Assembly: GCA_028829895.1 (NCBI GenBank)
Contig: CM054177.1
Coordinates: 48,368,164-48,432,163 of the forward strand
Direction: 5' to 3'
DNA length: 64,000 bases
Origin: Sinotaia quadrata
Taxonomy: Eukaryota; Mollusca; Gastropoda; Architaenioglossa; Viviparidae
The notes beneath the pieces are model-generated. The model had not been told where the DNA came from, did no database searches, and saw only the letters and a program-made list of their open reading frames with translations. The number at the start of each line of letters is the position of its first letter. Within the stretch, counting starts at the first letter, position 1. Positions 13,601 through 26,840 of the stretch are shown piece by piece. The position numbers and the translations under genes were made by a program.

Positions 13601-13860
13601 CAAGCGGAATAATTATTTAATTACTGCTCTTAGCAGGATGCATTTTTATGCACGCAAGAGTGTGTGTTCTTGATTTTAAGAAAAGTCTTTGTGCAATTCA
13701 CTATTAACACATTTTTTTTTCTCTCTCTTTCTCTGTATGCATATTTAAAACTTCTGCATTTTGCTCTTACATCACCAATTGCTGGATATACTTGTTACTC
13801 ATCTGACGAGAATAAAAATGAATATAAAAACAAATGAATGAGTGTTAATGAATTGAGGCA

Positions 13861-14200
13861 GATAAGATAACTACCCGGTAAATATAATCCATTCCGATGA
13901 CAACAGACATTATCAACAAAGTGAGGTTGATAAAAATCTACCCGGTAAATACAATTCACTCTTGCAATGAAAGCACTTATGACATAAGGTCGATAAGCTA
14001 CATACCCAGTAAATACAGCTCACAATTACAATGATAGCACTTATGAGGTCGATAAGCTACATACCCAGTAAATACAGCTCACAATTACAATGATAGCACT
14101 TATGAGGTCGATAAGCTGCATACCCGGTAAATACAGCACACAATTACAATGATAGCACCACCATTCTTAACGAAATGAGGTCAATACAACTCACTAGTAC
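13861..14200. repeat. Minisatellite, 59 bp unit, about 5 copies
   Basis: Unit GGTCGATAAGCTACATACCC then AGTAAATACAGCTCACAATT and ACAATGATAGCACTTATGA. Outer copies are diverged. Confidence 0.93.
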
Positions 14201-15247
14201 GGGAGTTATTAACGCTTTTGTGCCAGAGAGCCTCTTTGACACTTAGGTGAAGAATCTAGATTCCTTCTTCAAATATTGTTTTTAAATGCAATAGATAAAG
14301 TACGTATAATTACAAAGCAAACCAATTGCATTGAGATACATTTATCAAAATGAAAACAAACAAACAAACAAACAAACAAACAATACATTTGTGATGTAGT
14401 AATTTAAGTGCTACTTTATTATCGCATTACCAACATTTCGTGGTTTATGACTTGTATTATTCTAATTAAAGGAAATACTAAATTTCAGCTATAGACTATT
14501 GAAAAAAAAAACTTTTTTCTAAGTTCACAGACTTTCTAAAAATGATCATCTCATCATGGACCTATCCATCTTTCAGATTAAGTATCCCTTCACTAGTGTG
14601 ATGATAAAATTAAATTCATTTAACAAATGCAATTTTCTTAATAGTTTGAAATTTTCAGTTTAAATTAATACTTTGTATTCTTCAGCATACCAGTGTGTTC
14701 CTCTCTTTTCTCAGTAATTAATAGCTTAGTGCCATCTTCTATGTAACGTGTGACACTACCATTGCGAGCAACGCTAGAAACGAGGTTATGACCAGTCCAG
14801 TCCCCACATATATATGGAGGAGATAGGGGGCGCATATCAGCGCAAAACTAATTACGATAGACTGCCTTTGATCAGTATAAGAGTTACTGCGCCTGATCAA
14901 AGAGAATTTGTTCGCGTACAGAAGAGTGACCGCTTGGTTAGGTTGCAAATGTAGCCTACTGACCTAGAATAATTATTATTAACATATCTAGAGCGATTGC
15001 ACTGAAATGAATTGCACAAACTTAAATATGAGTGATGTGTATATAAAATATTTGCCCTTATAAATAAATATATATATAATGATTGAGAAATTTCTTATTT
15101 TATTGTTTACTCTAACAGTTATTCATTTGAGTCCATAAGTCATGATTGAAGAGGAGGAATATATAATTACTCAAATAGACTGCTTTTGTAATAGATTTTG
15201 GGGCAGTACTACATTGTCGGCGTGAAGAGTATTCACTGCACGATTTT
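14201..15247. other. 1 kb mostly unique sequence, no gene supported
   Basis: It contains (CAAA)n at about 14,351-14,383. A 69-codon minus frame at 14739-14948 has no known motif. Confidence 0.4.
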
Positions 15248-15397
15248 CTTGTGTATCGCGTTAGGCATAATAGCAACTAATGTGGAACTGTTGTATCAAA
15301 ATCTGCCTTAGGCCAATCTCCTTGTGTAGCGCGTTAGGCATAATAGCAACTAATGTGCAACTGTTATATCAAAATCTGCCTTAGGCCAATCTCCTTG
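15248..15397. repeat. Direct duplication, about 73 bp x 2
   Basis: CTTGTGTAKCGCGTTAGGCA and AACTGTTRTATCAAAATCTG recur 73 bp apart; a third partial copy ends at CCAATCTCCTTGG. Confidence 0.9.
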
Positions 15398-15437
15398 GTT
15401 ATAAACCATTCTAGCTTTCTTTGGAAGGCGTTACCTA

Positions 15438-15645
15438 TCTACCCACCTCCTATCCATCCATCCATCCATCCACCCGATCGTCCGTCCGTCCATCCATCCA
15501 CCCATCCTCTATCCATCCGTCCGCCTTGTCCATGTGTCCATCTTATCTTTTCTGTACCTTTACCGTTATCTTGTCTCATCTGATCTCGCCTCACCACAAC
15601 TCACCTCACCTTATCTTTTATCTCACCTCACCTCATTTATATTTT
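15438..15645. repeat. CCAT/CCGT and CTCACC pyrimidine-rich low complexity
   Basis: Degenerate CATCCATCCATCC, CGTCCGTCC and CACCTCACCT runs. Pro/Ser/His reading frames here are artefacts. Confidence 0.85.
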
Positions 15646-16350
15646 GTGGTGAACACTAGTGGCGTACTAAGTATAATTTCGTTATACCACTTTAAGACGA
15701 GTTTACATTGCTTGAGAAAAAGAGTTAAATTGCGGAGGCTAAAACGTAAACTAGAGTCCCTGTAAACAGAAAGAGTGGTTTTATATTTCTTAGTAGTGGA
15801 TTTAACAAATGAAAATTCCATTCCTTAGAAAATATGATCCTAATGTAACTGAACGCCTGACATATTCTTCGGCAATGAAATTAAATTAAATCTAAATTTT
15901 GCAGCTAACATCGCCATGTCCAACCACGTTCTGATACAATAATGCGCCGTGCACCTTTAAATAAATAATTTATCTGTCCAAAAGCATTACCGCTGATATG
16001 CTCAAATCTGCGAGACATTGTGTCATTTCCATTTTTAATTATTTTAATTTCTGAAAGGGTTTAGCACTGTGAAGAAAATCAATTTTTATTTCAAATTTAG
16101 ATAATAGAAAAACAAAAATAGAATAAAACACTGAAGATATTTCTGTTTCTGGAATCTCATCTTGCATTCTACTGATGGGGTTGTGATGATTAGTTTAGGT
16201 GAACCATTTAGAGTAGTAAATTCAATAGAACTTTCTGTAAAATTCAAACATGACGTATTTTTTCAACCAGGCATCGGTTGATACTTATAACTTGTTAAAA
16301 CGAAAATTGTCTGATACCAGAACTGTGCTCACCAATGATGCCTAAGACAA
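15646..16350. other. Unique AT-rich sequence, no gene seen
   Basis: No array and no recognisable protein on either strand. Confidence 0.4.
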
Positions 16351-16354
16351 ATCA

Positions 16355-17075
16355 CCTTTCATCTAGTCACTGCTCCAACAACGCGTTAGTTTTTCGCACA
16401 TCGAGTAACTGCTCCAACAACGCGTTAGTTTTACGCACATCGAGTAACTGCTCCAACAACGCGTTAGTTTTTCGCACATCGAGTCACAATTTAACAACTG
16501 ACAAGTTTCAATAACTATTTCAACATCATTTGGTTGCACAGCCAGTCACAATTTCACCATTCACAGCTCTTTGCACAGCCAGTTACAATTTGACAGCCCA
16601 CTATATCCAGTCGCTGCTCCAACTTGGTTTATTGCATAGACAGTCACAATGTAACAAATGACAATTTTTATCCAGTCACTATTTCAAAATAATTTCTTTG
16701 CAAATTTAACAGCCCACTATTCAACCAGTCACTGTTTCAACAACATATAATTTCTTTATGAGAGCCAGTCGCAATATCACTAATTATAATTATCACCCTA
16801 AGTACAGCCAGCCACAAATTCACCACTCTTTGTACAGTGTCACAATTTCACTTCTCACTACTCTCTGTACAGCCAGTCAAAATTTCACCACTTTTGTACA
16901 GTTTATACTTGAAATAAAATCATCATTCGACCAGTATCTATTCAGTAACCATCATTCATTCAGTCACTATTCAACAAGACACCATTATGTCTTTGTACAA
17001 TCTAATCACCACTCACCCAGCATTAATTTAACTCACCATTCATTCAATCACTGTTTAAGCGATCAGTACAACAAC
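16355..17075. repeat. Degenerate CCAGTCAC array with a homogeneous 39-bp block
   Basis: Three near-identical 39-bp units (TAACTGCTCCAACAACGCGT then TAGTTTTTCGCACATCGAG) lie at about 16,362-16,483. Diverged units around CAGCCAGTCACAATTTCACC continue to about 17,075. The 144-codon frame at 16758-17192 follows these repeats. Confidence 0.85.
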
Positions 17076-18002
<927 letters not shown>

Positions 18003-18476
18003 TGTGGGTTTTTTGTGTGTATGTTTGTTTGTACTTAATTAGAAATAAACCCCCTCCTTGGAATATTTGGATTTTTCTATGGCTTCACTACTTGTGAGCG
18101 TCATTGTCTGACTGCATTATTTACAAGTATCTAGCAACAGAACACATTCGTTGCCTAAACAGAAACAAACATGTAAACAAGCAAGAAATAGAATAAAATT
18201 ATTAAAATTAAATGAATCAAAAGCCACTGCAAAAAGTTCATATCGATCCATTGTTTTTCCTCCTGCACTTTCTGTTGAACACGCCACGTATTTCTGCTTA
18301 GTGTGTCACATGTCTCTTCATCATGTCACGTATTGCCATGGGATCTTTGAGAGAAATATTTACTTGTTGTATTGGCTTTTTGTGCTTCAAGTAGAAATGA
18401 CAGCCCACTGCAACGTGTTTGCTTTCCTTTCTTAATGTATGATCTTGATTTCCTAGTTGAAGTTGTCTCGAATTAC
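18003..18476. other. Unique sequence, no gene seen
   Basis: A 94-codon plus frame (18151-18435) has no recognisable motif. Confidence 0.4.
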
Positions 18477-18580
18477 TTCAGTGTTCTCTCCCATTTAAAT
18501 AGTATATAACTTCAGTGTTCTCTCCCATTTAAATAGTATATAACTTCACTGTTCTCTCCAATTTAAATAGTATATAACCC
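18477..18580. repeat. Tandem repeat, 34 bp x 3
   Basis: Unit ACTTCAGTGTTCTCTCCCAT then TTAAATAGTATATA. Confidence 0.95.
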
Positions 18581-19254
18581 AAGATAGACATCCTTGCTAT
18601 CTGACTAAAGTTTATCAAGTTATTTCTTTAACTTAATATTAGTCTGTCCTTGGCCTTGGAGTGCAATCTCTTAGGAATAGAAAGAAATTGCACGAACTCC
18701 AGTGGAGATTTTATTAGGAATAGAAAGAATTTGCAGAAACTCGACTGGTAATATTTTATTAGATAACCTTTCATCTAGTTACTAGAAAAATGCGCAATCA
18801 TTGTAAACAGTATAATATTCACATGCTCTCAAACGACTAGTAGACTTTAAATCAATTTAATTAAAATGCGCAATCAATGTAAACAATATAATCATCACAG
18901 ATCAGTAATGAAAAATATGGTAATACATGTATCAGTACAATGTGCAATCAATAATACAACAACCAAAAGTTTGATCAAAACGTTTCGAAAGAGAAAAGGG
19001 GTAGACAAAGCAAGACAGTTCTAGAGAGTGTTATAAAATAATGAGTGAGATAAGATTGCTTTCTAAATGCCTATGCCGCTGGTCAAATGTATCCTTTTCT
19101 AGCTCTGTTTTAGTCTAGGCTTTCCCGTTTTGTTCTATTTACAACACATTTTTCACAAATTATTTTCCATATTTACTAATTTCAGCATTTTGATAATTAG
19201 TTTAACAATTTTGAACAAATTTGTACTCATCCCGGACAGAGCCTACCCATTTTA
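18581..19254. other. Unique AT-rich sequence, small duplication
   Basis: A TTAGGAATAGAAAGAAWTTG duplication lies at about 18,670 and 18,713. No gene seen. Confidence 0.4.
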
Positions 19255-19614
19255 TGTGACACGTGAGCCACTTAGTTAATGAAGATAATTATTAATAATT
19301 AATCTTTCATAACAAATTTAAAGTGATGAGAATATTAATTTTATTTTATTAATGATCATCCAACAGACCACTCGTCTCTCACTTGGCGGATATTTTGGCG
19401 TTGTTAACTTTTTTCAAAGTTCCACAACATAAAAGAACATTTACAGTCACATAAGGTTTTCTGCAGATGGAAAACGTTTTACTAAGGAGAAAACGAACCC
19501 GACTTTAATCTATATTTAGCGAGCCCCCATCCACCCACTTTCTTCTCCAACATAAGAATGTCAATATCAATATGCTTAAGAAGGTCAATAAATTTAACAA
19601 TAAATTTATTAAAA
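19255..19614 (+). mobile_element. Dispersed LTR-like repeat, copy A (diverged)
   Basis: This is the most diverged of three copies sharing order and ends with 43,422-43,792 and 61,526-61,906. It starts TGTGACACGTGAGCCAC. Shared internal blocks include CACTTGGCGGAT, TTCTGCAGATGGAAA, TTACTAAGGAGAAAA, CATCCAC and TCCAACATAAG. It ends in AATTTAACAATAAATTTATT. No terminal inverted repeat and no coding sequence are seen. Confidence 0.6.
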
Positions 19615-20148
19615 GAAAAAAACAACTTTACTTGTCACAGAATGGGATGGAAATGTTTTCAACAATCTTTGTTTTCATGCACTATTTTAAAATTTAATTA
19701 TCTCATAAAAAATAAGCATTAAATAAGAGGTAAATCTATTTGAAATGTGATGGTCTAATACAAACAATAACAATTAACAATGATGCAAAGCTGTTTATTT
19801 TGACCAGTTATTTCTCGTAGGAAATAAGTTACAAACAATAATAACTTTTGACTTCAATTTACTATTTCTTTTCTTGTTATTGATCCAAGTTGGAAACACT
19901 TTTACAAGTAACGATTTAGAAAAATAATTGCTACTTAAAAATATTACAGTGTTCTATATGACTGGTTGAGCGTATGACAACTTTTCTACTGCCTTGAGTT
20001 TACAATTGAAAATGAACATGTCTACCGTCGATACGCAGAACATTTAACTGGTACAACTTATTACGTTTTCTTCAAGTAAAACTCGGCATCTTTATATATT
20101 ACACGTTCTTTAAAATTCAAATTATCTCGAAATTATTGCTTAGTAACA
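19615..20148. other. Unique AT-rich sequence, no gene seen
   Basis: No array and no coding frame. Confidence 0.4.
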
Positions 20149-20365
20149 AGATAAATTGCTACATAATATCATTATACCTAATACAAAGTGAAAGCTACAA
20201 AAAAGAAATTGCTACATAATATCATTATACCTGATACAAAGTGAAAGCTACAAAAGAGAAATGGCTACATAATATCATTATACCTGATACAAAGTTGAAA
20301 GCTACAAAAGAGAAATGGCTACATAATATCATTATACCTGATACAAAGTGAAAGCTACAAACTCT
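20149..20365. repeat. Minisatellite, 53-58 bp unit, 4 copies
   Basis: Unit GCTACATAATATCATTATAC then CTGATACAAAGTGAAAGCTA. Copies are nearly identical. Confidence 0.95.
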
Positions 20366-20904
20366 AACGTCGTCAGCAGGCACCCACGTCTTCTTCGGAT
20401 TGTCGATGCATACCCTTTTTAGCGCAAACAGCTTGTTACTATATTTAAAGTGTTTTGTTCAACCGATTCTAAACGATAAAGCGTTCCTTGTTATTTGATA
20501 TCCTTTTGACTACCGCCACAACAGCAGACGACATGCCACGTGGTCTGTGACGTCGGAAAGTTAAGCGCCTTTATACTGTCTTTAGCTCAGAAAACAAACC
20601 CTTGCCACGCCTCTACATTTTTTTTTTTTTTTTTTAGCATTCTGCAATATGAATACAACTCTGGTACCACGATTGCACATAACATACAATCTACAATATC
20701 TTGAGAGGTAGGTCAATAAATACCATATGTTTAGTATAAGTGTCATGAGAGGCTAGCAAACCCACTGACCACAACACATTACATGCTGTCTAAGAACATG
20801 GCCATTATTGAGGCTAGAATAAAACACTATTTGTTGTATTGTCCTTAGAAAGTTTAAGTCTAAGAGCAAATCCCTCTGAGAGATTACTCATATACCACTA
20901 TGTT
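20366..20904. other. Unique sequence with a CpG-containing patch
   Basis: 20,360-20,600 has raised CpG and a CTGTGACGTCGG (CRE-like) site near 20,547, followed by a 19-bp T run at about 20,618. No gene recognised. Confidence 0.35.
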
Positions 20905-21360
20905 TCTAAGTTCAAGTTCCTTTCGCATAAAACACTACACATTGTCTAAGTTCAAGTTCCTTTCGCATAAAACACTACACGTTGTCTAAGTTCAAGTTCT
21001 TTTCGCATAAAACACTACACGTTGTCTAAGTTCAAGTTCTTTTCGCATAAAACACTACACGTTGTCTAAGTTCAAGTTCTTTTCGCATAAAACACTACAC
21101 GTTGTCTAAGTTCAAGTTCCTTTCGCATAAAACACTACACGTTGTCTAAGTTCAAGTTCTTTTCGCATAAAACACTACACGTTGTCTAAGTTCAAGTTCT
21201 TTTCGCATAAAACACTACACGTTGTCTAAGTTCAAGTTCTTTTCGCATAAAACACTACACGTTGTCTAAGTTCAAGTTCCTTTCGCATAAAACACTACAC
21301 GTTGTCTACGATCCAGTCTCTTTCAGTGGCTATGCATATAACTCTACACGTTGTCTAACA
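20905..21360. repeat. Minisatellite, 40 bp unit, about 11 copies
   Basis: Unit GTTGTCTAAGTTCAAGTTCT then TTTCGCATAAAACACTACAC, nearly identical except for a C/T variant (GTTCC/GTTCT). The final copies diverge. Confidence 0.97.
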
Positions 21361-22250
21361 TCTAGTCTCTTTGAGAAAACCAACCACATACTAAACGACT
21401 TTCATGTTTGTAAAGTTAGTATTTTTTTTTTACACCTTGTTAACAGACAGCAGTAATCGAAGGCATAATTATTCATTTGGCCAGGCTCCAAACCCGTCAC
21501 ACTTCGTTGCAGACGTAGCTATCTGGGTTATTGCCTTTCGACAAGTCGCGTACTTATTTAACATCATTGTTTTTTTCTTCTTCAGAGCTTAGGGTCTATT
21601 GTCATTAAACGGGATTCCTTCCTTCAAACGTCCTTACTTGGCATTCTCCTGGTGAAGAGGTTCCAGACGCGAGATCCGCTTTGACGTGGTTCCACGTAGT
21701 ACATCTGATCAAATGCAGCAATTGAAAGCTGTTTTGGACGGAGATGAGTTTTGGCGTTAACTTCCAAACAAATGTTTAAGGATTAACAACACACGTAAAG
21801 ATCACACCGGTTTGTTTTTGGACGCGGGGGGGATGGGTGGATGGGAGCAATTTCTCGGATTATTTATTCCAAGACGAGTATTTCTCTAATTTCCTTCCGC
21901 TTCTAAAGAGAAATTGCATCCTTGGAATATGCGGGTCGATAAAACCTATCTCCGGCCAAAGAACAAAAGCATTTCGTTTATATATTATGGTCTAAGAGAA
22001 AATTTTATGCGCACAAACGCATACGCACATACACGCGCGCACAGCACATACGCATACGAGTGCACCCGTTCAACACAAAACACAATCATGTATACACACG
22101 CAGTACGCACTCATACAAACAAACACACGCATAACAGCTCTCATGCAAAAAGATATCGATTAATGTTTTCTTTAGAAGTTTAATTCTGTTGAGAGCACTT
22201 TGTGACATTAAATGTTGAATAGATATGAGAGCGTCATAAGTGTCCTCGCT
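21361..22250. other. Unique sequence, no gene supported
   Basis: Raised CpG at 21,470-21,700. CACACG-rich stretch at 22,010-22,130. Frames at 21262-21592 and 21914-22183 are unrecognisable. Confidence 0.4.
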
Positions 22251-22254
22251 AAGT

Positions 22255-22760
22255 TAAAAATCATGTTACTAGCCATGTTACTAGCCATGCAACTAGCTAC
22301 TTTGTTAGCCATATAGCTAATCATGTAACTAGCCGTGTTACTAGCCATACAACTAGCTACCTTGTTAGCCATATAGCTAATCATGTAACTAGCTATGTTA
22401 CTAGCCATTAAGCTAGTCACACTGCTAATTATATCACTAGCCATGTAACTAGATATGTTACTAGCCATTAATCTAGTCACACTGCTAATTATATCACTAG
22501 CCATGTAACTAGATATGTTGCTAGACATTAAGCTAATCATATCATTAGCCATGTTACTAGCCATGCAACTAGCTATGCTAATAGCCATTAAGCTAGTCAT
22601 ACTAATAATCATATCATTAGCCATGTAACTAGCTATGTGACTAGCCATTAAGCTAGTCACAGATTGCTAATCATATCACTAGCCATGTTATTAGCCTGTA
22701 ACTAGCCTGTAACGATTCAAATTAATAGCCATATAACTGGATATGTTACTAACAATGCAA
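22255..22760. repeat. 12-bp-based array with 60-bp higher-order repeat
   Basis: The basic unit is about ACTAGCCATGTA (12 bp, many variants). Five such units form a 60-bp higher-order unit, best seen as GCCATGTAACTAGATATGTT then ACTAGCCATTA and GTCACACTGCTAATTATATC. Period 12 keeps a minus-strand frame open for 150 codons (MASNMASYMASD-like). I regard it as non-coding. Confidence 0.95.
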
Positions 22761-23095
22761 ATAAGCAGCTAGGTATTAAATGAACCGTTGATAACATTAC
22801 CAGACTCATCAATACAATTATCGAAGTGTTTCAGTTGCAGTTCAATTTTTTGCTTGTCTATATTTCATTTTGTGTTTTAAAAGTGTAATCTGTTACAATC
22901 GTAAATTAATTTATTGCCCTAATTATTTTATTAAAAATGTATTCCCCAAACTTTAACTATGTATTCTGCATTATGATTTAAAAATTCCAGTTCTACTTTT
23001 AATAGTGATGTCCAAATAATAATTAATAAGTAATAATTACATAATTATATTTTATGGTTTTTCAATTATGTCGTATGATTTATGTCTTGTATTCT
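22761..23095. other. Unique AT-rich sequence, no gene seen
   Basis: No array, no coding frame. Confidence 0.4.
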
Positions 23096-23240
23096 GCATT
23101 CTTAGTCCCTGTATTCCAATTGAGTAGTCACTGTATTCCAATTGATTAGTCCCTTATTCTAATTGAGTAGTCGCTCAACTCTAATTGAGAATTCACTTAA
23201 TTCTAATTAAGTAGTCACTGTATTCCAACTGATTAGTCCC
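23096..23240. repeat. AATTGAGTAGTC-type degenerate tandem array
   Basis: Repeats of about 24-28 bp built on TGTATTCCAATTGAGTAGTC, with an apparent higher-order period near 88 bp that runs into the palindrome. Confidence 0.8.
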
Positions 23241-23338
23241 TGTATTCTAATTGAGTAGTCATTCAACTCTAATTGAATATTCACTTAATTCTAAGTGAAT
23301 ATTCAATTAGACTTGAATGACTACTCAATTAGAATACA
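23241..23338. repeat. 98-bp near-perfect palindrome
   Basis: Arms 23241-23286 and 23293-23338 (46 bp each) are reverse complements with a single mismatch (C at 23267), separated by a 6-bp spacer AATTCT. The left arm is in register with the tandem array to its left (same sequence about 88 bp earlier, from 23,156), so the right arm is an inverted copy of an array unit. The sequence could extrude a cruciform or a long hairpin. Confidence 0.95.
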
Positions 23339-23622
23339 TTCTAATTCTAGTAACAATTAATTGCCTGTCAACATGTACTAGAGACTGACCCTCTGAGTGA
23401 CATATTTCACTGTAATGGCAGAGAATTCGAATTATCGATTAGAATGTACACAGTGTTCTAACTAATATTATCACAATTTAGAATACTCATACACACACAA
23501 ATGGTTTTAAAATGATTATACTCTCTTATAAATTCTTAAGCAAATATCATACCATTAGTGTCTGCCAAAACAAAGGGAGAAAGAAGCAATGTGTCTATGA
23601 TTCCTGAATTCCATTACAGAGT
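23339..23622. other. Unique AT-rich sequence, no gene seen
   Basis: Short sequence between the palindrome and the CA cassette array. Confidence 0.4.
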
Positions 23623-23623
23623 A

Positions 23624-23689
23624 CTATTCATTCTTTATTCAGAGACTACATGACTCTCTCCCTCCCTCTCTCTCTCTCTCACACACACA

Positions 23690-23772
<83 letters not shown>

Positions 23773-23869
23773 TTCATTCTTTATTCAGAGACTACGTGAC
23801 TCACACACATACACATACACACACACACACACATACACTCTATTCATTCTTTATTCAGAGACTACATGA

Positions 23870-23957
<88 letters not shown>

Positions 23958-24038
23958 CTTCATTCTTTATTCAGAGACTATATGACTCACACACACACAC
24001 ACACACACACACACCACACACTATTCATTCTTTATTCA
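23624..24038. repeat. Cassette array: 32-bp motif separated by variable (CA)n tracts
   Basis: The motif TATTCATTCTTTATTCAGAG then ACTACATGACTC occurs at about 23,625, 23,771, 23,841, 23,957 (variant) and 24,021 (truncated), each followed by a (CA)n tract of different length. It is a tandem array whose unit contains a hypervariable microsatellite. Confidence 0.95.
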
Positions 24039-24340
24039 AAACTTTAGTGTGACTATATCAAATGCAAATAAATATTTGTGTGAATGTGTTTAATGTATTA
24101 AACAATACTGTGATGGTTTCAAGCATATGGAAATATGAGTGTGCCTGTACAAAGGCATAAATATGTACGACTGTTCTATTCACAGTAAATATGATAATGA
24201 CTACCAGTACTAGTGTGACTTCCAAAATTATTTAACTGTATGTATGACTGTTTCATATATATTATATATATATATATATATATATGTGCTTTACTAAATA
24301 TGAGTGATGTTTCAGATGTATGTAAGTATGAGTGAGACTG
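24039..24340. other. Unique AT-rich sequence with (TA)n at about 24,257-24,285
   Basis: No gene seen. Confidence 0.4.
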
Positions 24341-24620
24341 GACCACATATTCATAAGTATAATTGCTACTATATCAGATATTCCATAAATATCATTGTTT
24401 CTAAATCAGATATTCCATAAATACGATTGTTACTGTATCTGATATTCCATAAATATGATTGGTACTATATCTGATATTCCATTAATATGATTGTTACTAT
24501 ATTAGATATTACATAAATATAATTGCTACTATACCCCAGATATTCGTCACTAGTAATTAGGTATGAGTACTACTGTAACAGACATCCATGAATATTAGAG
24601 TTAACTAGAGATCCGTCATT
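24341..24620. repeat. Degenerate tandem repeat, about 37 bp
   Basis: ATTCCATAAATATGATTGTT then ACTATATCTGAT, about six diverged copies. Confidence 0.85.
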
Positions 24621-25164
24621 ACGTAAAATGGGTGTGGCTTTAGTAATTGTATTCAAATGAGTGACCGGAACCAAATGTATTAAAATAAATTTTTGTATGT
24701 ATCATATAAATGTAAGTATAAGTGCAACTGTGTCATATTTATGTCCAAATGAGTGTGGCTGTTTCACATTATTCAGTCTGTATGATTCATACGTGACATT
24801 GGTTGAACTATATGCTTGCCAGCAAGGCTGTAGTTGTACGTACGTGTTATAGGTATGAGTGTGTAGCAAAAAAGTGTTCGTAGCAAGTATACATTCGTAC
24901 TGTTGTGACTGTACCATTGCATATACATATGTGTGTGTATGCCGATATTGTACACAATGCAGGCATGTATGTGTAACCGTGATGAACACACACGTATGCA
25001 AAATGTGTACTACAGAAATGCACGCGCGCACATGTACAAATTGTGATGGATAGACATACATAGGGTGTGAATATACGTACGGACGTGAATACGCGTGTGG
25101 AAATAGAATGCAAGTGATTAAAAGAACATTAAGACACGACTCAACTGAACGCAGGTATATATAG
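24621..25164. other. Unique sequence, TG/CA-rich, no gene seen
   Basis: Overlapping His/Thr/Tyr/Cys-rich frames on both strands at 24,700-25,110 follow the base skew (GTATG/CATAC) and match no known protein. Confidence 0.4.
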
Positions 25165-25400
25165 GTACTTATTTTCAGTGCTCTTGTGAGGGTGCGCTTG
25201 TAAATATAGTTACTTCCTTTTCAGTGCATTTGTGATGGTGCGCATTTAAATACAGATACTTCCTTAACAGTGCACTTGTGAGGGTGTGCATGTAAAGATA
25301 GATACTTCCTTTACAGTGCACTTGTGAGGGTGTGTATGTAAATATAGATACTTCCTTTACAGTGTACTTGTGAGGGCACGCTTGTAGAGGATGCATTCTT
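25165..25400. repeat. Minisatellite, 46 bp unit, 5 copies
   Basis: Unit TACTTCCTTTACAGTGCACT then TGTGAGGGTGTGCATGTAAA and TATAGA. Starts are spaced 46 bp apart at about 25,211, 25,257, 25,303 and 25,349. Confidence 0.95.
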
Positions 25401-26460
25401 GAGGACGTCTAGTAGAGGGGTTACAGATGCACATTTGAGAACACCATTGTTACCATGACAACCGCGTCTTCTAAAAGGTGATGGCAAGTCACTCTTCTCG
25501 CGTGTCTATCTTTTAGCTCACCTGACAAGTAATCACCCAGGCAGCCATGAAAGCACCATATCAGTTTCTATTGATCTTTTCCAAGACGTGTTGCTCTGTC
25601 TTTTCTCCGATCCCACAATGTGGAACATTCCTAGAAACCAAAATAAAGCACAATGAAGAATACTACAGGATGCTCCATAAATTCTTCTCCCCCCTCCCCA
25701 ATGTTTATATAGTGAAACACACAGATGAGCATCTTTTTGAATTATTTCTAAGAGAAGGTACTCTGACGAACATTATCGACACTGCATAAAGTTCGCTTAA
25801 GTAATTTGATTGAAAACAACTTCTTTTTTAAACAACAGACTTAGTGACTATTTTCAACATATATTTATGAAATAAACTCTCTAGAAATATTATTATATAA
25901 AATCTGCTCAGGAATAGATCTCTCTTACAATACTGTAATATACAACATTGAAATTGCCAACTTTTATATCTACGTTATTCAGGATTAGATCTCTCGTACA
26001 ATAATATAATATACGATATTGAAATTACCAACATTTATAAAAAAAAATCTACGTTATTGAAAAAAAAAAGCTCAAACGACCAGTTCTTTACCGAAATAAA
26101 GTAAGTGTTTAAAGATTTCTGCTGATACTAAATATAGCTGTCAAGGATGAATTCGTTACCAGCCTGATTAAATACATACATTATTTAACGGATTTATATA
26201 ACAACATTTTCCGGGTAAGTACATAAAATATCAGTCTTCCAAAGATTTATATAATTTTAAAATGTTCCATGGAAACTAATATTTGCTAAGTGTGTATAAG
26301 TTACCATAGATCTATTAGAATCACAGTTTATTAGTTTTAGAAAGCTAATTAGAATAATTTACGAAAGTTGTTTTGACAATATTAAACAACGGTTAAGTAC
26401 GGAAGACGCAGCGTTATACGTTATAATTTTTGCAGAACTTGAGTTTCTATAATATTTAAT
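25401..26460. other. 1 kb sequence, one internal duplication, no gene supported
   Basis: About 75 bp containing GGAWTAGATCTCTCKTACAA is duplicated at 25,910-26,062. An 80-codon plus frame at 25547-25789 is not recognisable. Confidence 0.4.
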
Positions 26461-26465
26461 GCTTC

Positions 26466-26840
26466 AACCGTCGTCGTCGTCCATCATCATCATCATCGTC
26501 GTCGTCGTCATCGTCGTCATCATAATCATCATCATCACTATCACCACCACCACCACCACCATCATCATCGTCGTCGTCCATCATCATTATCATCACCACT
26601 ACCAGCATCACCACCACCACCACCACCACCCTTACCACCACCATCATCACCATCGTCGTCGTCGTCATCATCATCATCACTACTATCATTATCATTATCA
26701 TCATCATCACTACTATCATCATCACCAAATCATTATCATCATCGTCATAACCGCCGCCATTATCATCATCGTCATAGTTATCATCATCATCATCATCGTC
26801 GTTATCATCATTCTCCACCACCACCAATACCATCTTACTT
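26466..26840. repeat. Trinucleotide tract (ATC/GTC/ACC)n
   Basis: Compound CATCATCAT, CGTCGTCGT and CACCACCAC runs. Poly-Asp/Met/Val and poly-His/Ile frames on either strand are artefacts of the triplet period. Confidence 0.97.

Noticed and set aside
22208..22660. 150-codon Met-Ala-Ser-rich minus-strand frame as a gene
   Set aside because: It coincides exactly with a 12-bp-period array and has no recognisable domain.
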